Under the pieces are notes generated by a model. That model did not search any database. It was not told where the DNA came from and saw nothing but the letters and a program-made list of their open reading frames with translations. A stretch of DNA of 64,000 bases from Actinomadura sp. WMMA1423 (lineage in GTDB: Bacteria; Actinomycetota; Actinomycetes; Streptosporangiales; Streptosporangiaceae). This document shows positions 10,367 through 17,206 of the stretch, piece after piece. Location: contig NZ_CP041244.1 of NCBI RefSeq assembly GCF_006547145.1, forward strand, positions 2,542,001 through 2,606,000. The letters run 5' to 3'. A program made the position numbers and the translations under genes. Position 1 is the first letter of the stretch; the number at the start of each line of letters is the position of its first letter.

Positions 10367-11989
10367 ATGCTGCCCACTGTCGACGACGTCCTCCAGCTCG
10401 ACGCGGTTCGCCGGGGCCAGCCGCACGTCGTCGCGGGCGCCGACCGGACCGGCAACCGGGTCCGCTGGGTGCACGTCGCCGAGGTCACCGACATCGCGCA
10501 CCTGCTGCACGGCGGCGAGCTCGTCCTCACCACCGGGATCGCGCTGCCGGACGAGCCGGAGCGGCTGCGCGCCTACATCGCCGACCTCGCCGAGGTCGGC
10601 GTCAGCGGCCTGATGATCGAGCTCGGCCGCCGCTACGCCAGCGTTCTGCCGCCGGCCCTGATCGCCGCGGCCGAGGAGTTCGGCCTGCCGGTGATCGTGC
10701 TGGCCCACGAGCCCGCGTTCGTCGACATCACCGAGTCGGTGCACGCCCGGATCGTCCAGGAGCAGTTCGCCGAGCTGCGCGCCTCCGAGCAGCTGCACGA
10801 GATCTTCACCCAGCTGTCGGTCGAGGGCGCCTCGACCGACGAGGTCGTCCGGCAGGTCGCGGCGCTCGGCGGGCACCCGGTGGTGCTGGAGAACCTCGCC
10901 CACCAGGTCCTCGCCGCGGACGCCGGCGGCGCCGACCCCGCCGAGCTGCTGTCGGCGTGGGAGACCCGGTCGCGCGCCGTCCGGCCCGGCCGCCGCACCG
11001 GCTACGACGAGGCGTCCGGCTGGCTGGTCACCATGGTCGGCGCGCGGGGCGAGGACTGGGGCCGGCTCATCATCGACCTCGGCTCGCCGCCGTCCCCGCG
11101 CGAGACCGTGCTGATCGAGCGGGCCGCCACCACCCTCGCCCTCGGCCGGCTCCTGGACCGGCACGCCGAGAGCGTCGAGCGCCAGGCGCACGGGACGATC
11201 ATCGCCCGCATCCTCGCGCACGCCTACTCCGATCCGCAGGAGGCGGCGGCCCGGTCCCGCGCCCTCGGGGTCCCGCTGTCCGGCCGCCGGCTGCTCGGCG
11301 CGGTGCTGCGGACGCGCGGCCCCGCGGCCTCCCGGACGGCCCCGCCCGTCGGGGAGCTGTCGCAGCTCGCCGAGGCGGCCGCGGCCGCCTGCAAGGACGC
11401 GCGCCTCGCCGCGCTCGTGGGCGTCCTCGACGAGGGCGGCCCGCAGGCCCGGGTCGGCGTCCTCGTCTCCCTGCCCGCCCGCGCCGACGCCGAGACCGCG
11501 CTCACCGAGGTCGCCACCCGGATCCGCGAGCAGCCCGGGGACACCGTGATGGCCGCGGGCTCGGTGGTGGAGACGATCCGCGACGTCCGGCGCTCCTTCC
11601 TGGAGGCCGAGCAGGTCGCCGACGTCGCCGCGCGCGGCTCCGGGGCCCGCCTCTTCTACCGGCTGCCCGACCTGCGCCTGCGCGGGCTCCTGCACCTCCT
11701 CCGCGACGACGTCCGCGTGCAGACCTTCGTGGAACGCGAGCTCGGGCCGCTCCTGGAGTACGACGCCCAGCGCGGCAGCGACCTCACCCGCATCCTGGAG
11801 CTCTACCTCGAGTCCGGCCGGAACAAGGCCGTCGCCGCCCAGCAGGCGCACCTGTCCCGCCCCGCCTTCTACGAGCGCCTCCGCCGCATCGAACGGGTCC
11901 TGGACGCCGATCTCGACGACGTGGAGTCGTGCGTGTCCTTCCACGTGGCGCTGCTGGCCCTGTCGTCCGTCCGCTGGGAACGGTCCTGA
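10367..11989 (+). CDS. PucR-family transcriptional regulator
   Basis: 540-residue regulator with an N-terminal PucR_N ligand/effector domain (about residues 5-125), a central CdaR GGDEF-like domain (about 280-420) and a C-terminal HTH_30 domain (LELYLESGRNKAVAAQQAHL and RPAFYERLRRIERVL). PucR proteins act as activators of purine, amine or amino acid catabolism genes. The gene diverges from the aminotransferase-mmsA pair with a 146-bp spacer, so it probably controls that pair. The ATG at 10367 directly follows an alternative GTG at 10364. An inverted GGACAGGG/CCCTGTCC pair (10270-10277 and 10342-10349) in the spacer is a candidate operator. Confidence 0.9.
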   Translation: MLPTVDDVLQLDAVRRGQPHVVAGADRTGNRVRWVHVAEVTDIAHLLHGGELVLTTGIALPDEPERLRAYIADLAEVGVSGLMIELGRRYASVLPPALIAAAEEFGLPVIVLAHEPAFVDITESVHARIVQEQFAELRASEQLHEIFTQLSVEGASTDEVVRQVAALGGHPVVLENLAHQVLAADAGGADPAELLSAWETRSRAVRPGRRTGYDEASGWLVTMVGARGEDWGRLIIDLGSPPSPRETVLIERAATTLALGRLLDRHAESVERQAHGTIIARILAHAYSDPQEAAARSRALGVPLSGRRLLGAVLRTRGPAASRTAPPVGELSQLAEAAAAACKDARLAALVGVLDEGGPQARVGVLVSLPARADAETALTEVATRIREQPGDTVMAAGSVVETIRDVRRSFLEAEQVADVAARGSGARLFYRLPDLRLRGLLHLLRDDVRVQTFVERELGPLLEYDAQRGSDLTRILELYLESGRNKAVAAQQAHLSRPAFYERLRRIERVLDADLDDVESCVSFHVALLALSSVRWERS

Positions 11990-12050
11990 TCCGGGCCGGT
12001 GACCGGTGAAGGCCGTTCGCGGCGTCCCCGGCGCGCCTACGCTTTACCCC

Positions 12051-12845
12051 ATGGCGGACGCGGTACTGCATGTTCATCGGTACGGAGACCCGGCCGGAGC
12101 ACCGGTGGTCATGCTCCACGGGGTCTGCGGCCACGGGGCGCGCTGGCGGCGGACCGCCGAGCGGTACCTGGCGGACCGCTCCGTCCTCGCGCCCGACCTG
12201 CGCGGGCACGGGCGGTCGACGCACGAGCCGCCGTGGACGGTCGAACGGCATGTCGCCGACGTCCTGGCGATGATGGACGCCGAGGGCGTCGAGCGGGCCG
12301 ACCTCGTCGGGCACTCCTACGGCGGGATGATCGCGCTGCATCTGGCGCGGACGGTGCCGCGGCGGGTGCGGCGGCTCCTCCTGCTGGACCCGGCCATCGG
12401 CCTCGACCCGGCGACGGCCGGCCGGGAGGCGCGCGGGCACCTGGCGCCGTCGTCCTTCGCCGACGCCGCCGAGGCGCGGGCCGACCGGGCGGCGCGCTGG
12501 CCCGAGGCTCCGCGGGAGGCGGTGGACGAGGAGGTCGCCGAGCACCTCGAGCACGGCCCGGACGGGCGGCTGCGGTGGCGGTTCGACCCCGCGGCCGCGG
12601 TGACCGCGTACTCGGAGATGGCCCGCCCCCACCTCGCCCCGCCCGCCGGCCTGCCCACCCACCTCGTCATCGCGACCGAGGCCGACTTCGTGCGCCCCGA
12701 GTTCGTGATGGACCTGCGCGCCGCGCTCGGGCCCGGCCTCGTGATCAGCGAGATCGAGGCCGGGCACATGCTCTACGTCGACCGCCGGGAGGAGACGGGA
12801 GTCCTGCTCGCCGCGTGGCTCAGCGAAGGCGGCGCCGGCCGGTGA
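12051..12845 (+). CDS. alpha/beta hydrolase
   Basis: 264-residue alpha/beta-hydrolase. Oxyanion segment VMLHGVCGHG, nucleophile elbow GHSYGG, and a C-terminal AGHMLYVDR carrying the catalytic His are all visible. No signal peptide, so cytoplasmic. A TACGCT hexamer ends seven bases before the ATG, the pattern of a leaderless actinobacterial promoter, which supports this start over the one 15 codons upstream. The last 26 bases overlap the 3-prime end of the convergent reductase-like gene. Substrate unknown. Confidence 0.88.
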   Translation: MADAVLHVHRYGDPAGAPVVMLHGVCGHGARWRRTAERYLADRSVLAPDLRGHGRSTHEPPWTVERHVADVLAMMDAEGVERADLVGHSYGGMIALHLARTVPRRVRRLLLLDPAIGLDPATAGREARGHLAPSSFADAAEARADRAARWPEAPREAVDEEVAEHLEHGPDGRLRWRFDPAAAVTAYSEMARPHLAPPAGLPTHLVIATEADFVRPEFVMDLRAALGPGLVISEIEAGHMLYVDRREETGVLLAAWLSEGGAGR

Positions 12846-13827
12846 ACGGCGGCAGGGTCAGCGGGGTGTGCAGGCCCGGCGGGGCCTCGGCCACGGCGGG
12901 AACGGCGCTGACCATGCGCAGCGCGGTCGACTGCGCGGTGCCGGGCCCCGCGAGGTCCATCCGCCAGGGCGGCTCGCCGTCGATCTCGACGCGGTGGCCC
13001 CCGGTCCCGCAGGACGGCGGAGCGGGCCAGTGGGGGGCGATGTCGGCGCGCAGCCGGGCGACGTGCTCGACGGTGATCACGGGACGGCCGCGCAGCAGTC
13101 CCGACACCTGGAACCGCAGCCCGGCCAGGGTCCCCTTGGCGACGCCGCCGACGGCCTCGGGCGCGGGGCACAGCTCGTAGCTCTCGCGCACGTCCTCCAG
13201 CGGCACGGCCAGGTGCTCGGCCAGGAGGCGCACGACCGGCTCCATCGTCCGCCGCGGCCCGCCCGGCCGGACCATCCGCGGGCGGTGCCCGACGGGGCCG
13301 CCGAATCCGAACCGGACGCGGGTGTCCGGGTCGTCCTGGCAGGTGAACCGGGTGATCTTGACGCCGTGCACGCGCAGGCAGCCGCCGCTCAGCAGCAGCG
13401 GGAGGACGTCGGCCGCCGGGCCGGGCGCGAGGGTGAGGAAGGCGGCGCCGCCGACCGCACACGCGGACCGGATCCGGCGGACGAGGGCCCGGTCGGCGGA
13501 GGGCGGATGGACCAGCGAGGGCAGGGTGTCGGAGACCACGCCGGTGCCCGACTCGAGGATGCGGCACAGCTCCCCGGCCACGTCCCGCGAGCGGGAGGCC
13601 GTGTGGCAGACGACGTGGGGGCGCCGGGCCAGCAGCTCCGCCGGGTCCTCGGTGGCGCGGACCCCGGCAGGGCGGCCGCTTCCGGCCAGCTCGGCCGCGT
13701 CGGCCCCGGCGTGCCGGGGGTCCACGGTGACGACCCCGGCGAGTTCGAGGTCCGGGTGCCCGAGCAGCGCCCCGAGCGAGGTTCTGCCGACGGGGCCGGT
13801 CCCCCACTGGCCGACGAGATAGGACAT
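12820..13827 (-). CDS. dihydrodipicolinate-reductase-like NAD(P)-binding protein
   Basis: 335-residue protein with an N-terminal Rossmann domain (GQWGTGPVGRTSLGALLGHP) and a C-terminal domain resembling the 2,4-diaminopentanoate dehydrogenase / mycobacterial DapB-like group. The start is ATG 13827, preceded by AAAGGTGGT. The motif order GxxGPVG, then VCHTASRS, then LAPGPAADVLPLLLSG matches that family rather than true DapB, which has a conserved HH motif not found here. It converges with and slightly overlaps the alpha/beta hydrolase gene. The reaction is probably NAD(P)-dependent oxidation of an amine or hydroxy group; unproven. Confidence 0.72.
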   Translation of the reverse strand: MSYLVGQWGTGPVGRTSLGALLGHPDLELAGVVTVDPRHAGADAAELAGSGRPAGVRATEDPAELLARRPHVVCHTASRSRDVAGELCRILESGTGVVSDTLPSLVHPPSADRALVRRIRSACAVGGAAFLTLAPGPAADVLPLLLSGGCLRVHGVKITRFTCQDDPDTRVRFGFGGPVGHRPRMVRPGGPRRTMEPVVRLLAEHLAVPLEDVRESYELCPAPEAVGGVAKGTLAGLRFQVSGLLRGRPVITVEHVARLRADIAPHWPAPPSCGTGGHRVEIDGEPPWRMDLAGPGTAQSTALRMVSAVPAVAEAPPGLHTPLTLPPFTGRRRLR

Positions 13828-13944
13828 ACCACCACCTTTCAACCAAGTGACGGGTCGAGCGCCGGCGCATTCTAGGCAGGCCGGTCCGGCCAGAACGAGC
13901 ATCCCGGGGGACGTACATCCGTGCTGGCCGGGAAGGAACACCTG

Positions 13945-15075
13945 GTGACACTTCGCGCGGGTGGGCGCACGTTCGGGGTGGAAGAGGAACTGCTCCTGGT
14001 CGACCCGGAGACGGGCGTGCCCCAGGCCCTGTCCGGTTCCGTGATCCACTACGCCCGGCGCCACGACGAGCTGTTCCTGACCGGTGGCCGGCGCTCGAAG
14101 GCGCTGGAGACCGAACTCCAGCGCGAGCAGGTGGAGACGGCCACCCCGGTCTGCCGTTCGCTGGACGAGGTGTCCGACCACGTCCGGTCGGCGCGGATCG
14201 CGGCGGCCCAGTCGGCGGCCGGGGTGGGCGCCGCCGTGGCCGCGCTGGCGACGTCGCCGGTCAGCGTCCGCCCGTCGCTGACCCCCTCGCACCGCTACCT
14301 GCGGATGTCGGACGCCTACGGCCCCACCGCGGACGAGCAGCTCACCTGCGGCTGCCACGTGCACGTCGGCATCGAGGACGAGGAGGAGGGCGTCGCCGTC
14401 CTCGACCGGATCCGGCCGTGGCTGCCCCCGCTGCTCGCGCTCAGCGCCAACTCCCCGTTCTGGCAGGGCGCCGACACCGGCTCCGACAGCTGGCGGCACC
14501 AGGTCTGGGGCCGCTGGCCGTCCAGCGGCCCGACCGAGCTGTTCGGCTCGGCGGAGGCGTACCGGACGACGGTCGAGGCCCTGCTCGCGACCGGCGCGCT
14601 CGTGGACGAGGGCATGATCTACTTCGACGCCCGGCTGTCCCGGCACTACCCGACCGTGGAGATCCGCGTCGCGGACGTGTGCCTGGAGGCCGACGACGCC
14701 GTCCTGACGGCCGCGCTGGTCCGGGCGCTCGTCGAGACCGCCGCGGACGCGTGGCACCGGGGCGAGCCGCCCGACCCGGTGCGCGCGGACCTGATGCGCC
14801 TGGCGATGTGGCGGGCCGGGCGCTCGGGCCTGCGGAACCAGCTCGTCCACCCCCGCACCCACCTGGCCGCCCCCGCACGCGAGGTCGTGGAGGCGCTCCT
14901 CGACCACCTGTCTCCCGCGCTCGACCGCGCGGGAGACCTCGACGCCGTCACCAAGCTCCTTCGCGGCGTGCTGGAGCGCGGGAACGGGGCCCGGTTCCAG
15001 CGCACCGTCTACGCCCGGACCGGCGACGTGCCGAAAGTGGTCACCGCCGCCGTCCAGCAGACGGTGTCCGTCTGA
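13945..15075 (+). CDS. YbdK/EgtA-type glutamate-cysteine-ligase-like carboxylate-amine ligase
   Basis: 376-residue member of the GCS2 family. The ATP/glutamate site motif FGVEEELLLVD opens the protein. CGCHVHVGI, SANSPFWQG, YFDARLSRHYPTVEIRVAD and a C-terminal RNQLVHP complete the family pattern. The GTG at 13945 has GGGAAGG eight bases upstream; a GTG at 13921 is the alternative. These enzymes join glutamate through its gamma-carboxyl to an amine such as cysteine. Members named YbdK have weak gamma-glutamylcysteine ligase activity, and EgtA serves ergothioneine; no egtBCD genes are nearby. The true amine partner is unknown. Confidence 0.88.
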   Translation: MTLRAGGRTFGVEEELLLVDPETGVPQALSGSVIHYARRHDELFLTGGRRSKALETELQREQVETATPVCRSLDEVSDHVRSARIAAAQSAAGVGAAVAALATSPVSVRPSLTPSHRYLRMSDAYGPTADEQLTCGCHVHVGIEDEEEGVAVLDRIRPWLPPLLALSANSPFWQGADTGSDSWRHQVWGRWPSSGPTELFGSAEAYRTTVEALLATGALVDEGMIYFDARLSRHYPTVEIRVADVCLEADDAVLTAALVRALVETAADAWHRGEPPDPVRADLMRLAMWRAGRSGLRNQLVHPRTHLAAPAREVVEALLDHLSPALDRAGDLDAVTKLLRGVLERGNGARFQRTVYARTGDVPKVVTAAVQQTVSV

Positions 15076-15203
15076 CCCGAGGCCCGTCCGACCGGTGACG
15101 CCCCGACCCCGCGCCGACCTGTCCGTTTCGACCTGACTGTGCCGGGGTCGGGCTGGCCGGTTCCGGTCCGAGCCGGTCGCCGCGCCGGCGGACGTGCCGG
15201 TCC

Positions 15204-15235
15204 GGCGCCGGGCCGCGGTGGTGCGGCCCCGCGCC
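15204..15235. terminator. hairpin between convergent ligase and WYL genes
   Basis: GGCGCCGGGCCGC (15204-15216) and GCGGCCCCGCGCC (15223-15235) form a 13-bp stem with one mismatch around a 6-base loop. It lies 130 bp after the ligase stop and about 19 bp after the stop of the minus-strand WYL gene, so it can serve both. Confidence 0.5.
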
Positions 15236-15253
15236 GGAGGGGCGGGCCTGCGG

Positions 15254-15754
15254 TCAGGCCGTGCGGCGCTTCTGGAAGGGCAGGTAGCGGTCGGCGCGCC
15301 GGTGCCGGGCCAGCAGGCCGGTGGACTCGACCGCGAGGATGCGGTCGAACCGGAAGGCCCGCACGCCGCGGCGCATGCGGCACCAGCCGACGAGGTACCA
15401 GTGGTCGCGGTGGACGAGGCAGGTCACCGGCTCGACCTCGCGGATCGTGACGTTGGCTCCGGCGTCGCCGTAGCAGAGCCGGACCACGCGGTGCTCGGTG
15501 ATGGCGGCGGCGACCACGCGGGCGCGGTCGGAGGTGGAGGCGTCCAGGGGCGTGGTGAGGGTGGCGAGCGTGGTGGTGACCACGTCGTCGTGCGGAGCGG
15601 CGTCGAGGAGGGTGTGCAGGGCGCGGCGCGCGGTGGTGGCCTGCGGGCCGGCGCCGAGGTGCGCGAGCGAGAGCGCGAGGGCGGCGATCTCCGCCGCCGT
15701 GAGCGCGGCCGGCGCGGTGGGCGCGGTCTGGGGGTGCGTCGCAACGTTCGCCAT
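15254..15754 (-). CDS. stand-alone WYL-domain protein
   Basis: 166-residue protein whose C-terminal two thirds is a WYL domain: VRLCYGD, the HWYLVGWCRMRRGVRAFRFD core, and a terminal RYLPF. WYL domains bind nucleic acid or nucleotides and occur in regulators such as PafBC and DriD. Full-length YafY/PafC-type regulators are about 320 residues with an N-terminal winged helix; here the N-terminal 60 residues are Ala/Thr-rich and show no helix-turn-helix, so this is a shortened form. Its promoter resembles the PafBC DNA-damage promoter and its transcript looks leaderless. Probably a regulator or effector in genotoxic stress; inference. Confidence 0.75.
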   Translation of the reverse strand: MANVATHPQTAPTAPAALTAAEIAALALSLAHLGAGPQATTARRALHTLLDAAPHDDVVTTTLATLTTPLDASTSDRARVVAAAITEHRVVRLCYGDAGANVTIREVEPVTCLVHRDHWYLVGWCRMRRGVRAFRFDRILAVESTGLLARHRRADRYLPFQKRRTA

Positions 15755-15783
15755 GGTTCGATCATACGTTCGAACACTGACAT
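15755..15783 (-). promoter_or_regulatory. PafBC/RecA-NDp-like leaderless promoter of the WYL gene
   Basis: Read on the minus strand: ATGTCAGTG (15783-15775), exactly 8 bases (15774-15767), then TATGAT (15766-15761), 6 bases, and the ATG. This matches the mycobacterial RecA-independent DNA-damage promoter tTGTCRGTG-N8-TAnnnT, bound by PafBC, at all but the first base, and with correct spacing. The -10 to ATG distance predicts a leaderless transcript. A GTTCG/CGAAC dyad (15756-15775) overlaps it. Confidence 0.65.
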
Positions 15784-15985
15784 TTTGGAGGTCCCGGCGG
15801 GGGCGGATGCGGCGCGCGGCGCGCGGCCGGTCCCTCCGGAGCGGTGATCGGCTTCGCGCTTGAGAAGGCGGCCTCGCATGGTGAAAACTGAGCCTCGGAA
15901 ACGTGCTCTATTCGGGGGAATCAGGGGCGAACATGGGTCAAGCCGTGGATCAGCGTTGAGTGACCCGCGCCTGGACCGGCCCCCG

Positions 15986-17206
15986 ATGAGCCGAGACGAG
16001 GCGGACAGGATGCTCGCGCGCCTCCGCGACGAGAGGGAGCGCATCGGCGCCGCCCTGCTGGAACTGGAGGCCCACCAGGGCTACCAGCTGCTGGAAGGTG
16101 CGACGTTGCGCGGCGCGACACTGCGCGTCCAGTCCGAGGTGCGGGCGCGGGCGGCCTCCCTGTGGCTCCTGTTCGACCTCCACGGGCGCGTCGTCTCCGC
16201 CGCCGAGGAGCTGTGGGCCCGGCCCGGCAGGCCCGGGCAGGCGCGGCTCGCCGAGCTCACCCGCCTCCTGGAGGGGCCGTCGGTGGAGCTGCCCGCCGTG
16301 GAGGTGCCGCTGGAGCGCCGGACCCTGCTGGCCGTCCCGTCCGGCGAGAGGCTGACGCTGCGGGCCGCCGTCGAACGGATGACGCCGCTGTACGAGGACG
16401 TCGCGCGGTCGGTGGCGGCGCTCGACACCGTCTGGTCGACGCTGCTGTCGCGGCTCGCCGAGGTCGAGGCCGAGCGGCGGGCGGCCGAGGAGCTGCTGGA
16501 GTCCCTCGGCGGCGCGGACCCCGGCCTCGACAGGCTCCGCGACGAGCTGGAGGCCGTCGCCGCGGTGGTGCGCACCGACCCGCTCGCGCTGGCGCGGGAC
16601 GGCCACGCCGACACCGCGCGGCTGGACGCGGTGCGCTCGGGCTTCGCCGAGCTGCGCCGCGGGCTGGAGGAGGCGGAGCGGCTGCGCGACGGGTTCGCCG
16701 ACCGGCTCCGCGGCGTCGCGTCCGTCCTGGAGCTGCTGCGCGATGCCGAGGCGGAGGCGCGCGCCGTGCGGGACGAGGTCCTCACCAAGATCACTACGTC
16801 CGCGCTGCCGGACCTGCCGGAGGCCTCCGCCGCCCTCGCCGACCGCCTCGCCGCCGTCACCCGGCCCCGGCAGGGCGCGGCCGCGCGGGGCGGCGGCTGG
16901 CGCGAGGCCGCGCAGCGGGTCGCCGACCTGGAGCGCGCGGCGGACACGGCGCTGGCACGGGCCCGCGAGACCGCCGGCCTCATCCGGGGGCTGCTCGACC
17001 GGCGCGAGGAGCTGCGCGGGCGCCTGGATGCCTACCGGGTGAAGGCCGCGCGCCTCGGGCACGCCGAAGACCCCGACCTGGCCCGGTCCTACGAGCAGGC
17101 GCGCGAGCTGCTGTGGACCTCCCCCTGCGATCTGCGGAAGGCCACCGTCGCGCTGACCGCCTACCAGCGGGCCGTCACCTCGCGGGCGAAGGGAGCGGAT
17201 CGATGA
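15986..17206 (+). CDS. coiled-coil protein, first gene of the PknG-type operon
   Basis: 406-residue Leu/Ala/Glu/Arg-rich protein, helical throughout, with long predicted coiled coils (for example around LRDELEAVAAVVRTDP, LRRGLEEAERLRDGF and VADLERAADTALARARE). No catalytic motif, signal peptide or membrane segment. The ATG at 15986 is the first methionine of the heptad-rich region; an ATG at 15878 is a possible longer start. Its stop overlaps the kinase start by 4 bases (ATGA), so the two are coupled. Likely a scaffold or cytoskeletal-type partner of the kinase; no specific function recognised. Confidence 0.75.
   Translation: MSRDEADRMLARLRDERERIGAALLELEAHQGYQLLEGATLRGATLRVQSEVRARAASLWLLFDLHGRVVSAAEELWARPGRPGQARLAELTRLLEGPSVELPAVEVPLERRTLLAVPSGERLTLRAAVERMTPLYEDVARSVAALDTVWSTLLSRLAEVEAERRAAEELLESLGGADPGLDRLRDELEAVAAVVRTDPLALARDGHADTARLDAVRSGFAELRRGLEEAERLRDGFADRLRGVASVLELLRDAEAEARAVRDEVLTKITTSALPDLPEASAALADRLAAVTRPRQGAAARGGGWREAAQRVADLERAADTALARARETAGLIRGLLDRREELRGRLDAYRVKAARLGHAEDPDLARSYEQARELLWTSPCDLRKATVALTAYQRAVTSRAKGADR

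Noticed and set aside
12820..14907. 695-codon minus-strand frame that would extend the reductase-like protein
   Set aside because: The part above 13827 is antisense to the carboxylate-amine ligase and lacks any domain; the ATG at 13827 has a ribosome site.
15756..15775. Possible LexA SOS box (GTTCG/CGAAC dyad)
   Set aside because: The actinobacterial SOS box has CGAAC first and GTTCG second with 4 bases between; here order and spacing are reversed. The PafBC-like promoter explains the bases better.
16162..17202. Possible long N-terminal extension of the kinase
   Set aside because: The stretch overlaps the coiled-coil gene in another frame, is Arg/Ala/Gly-rich, and the ATG at 17203 begins the first zinc module and overlaps the upstream stop.
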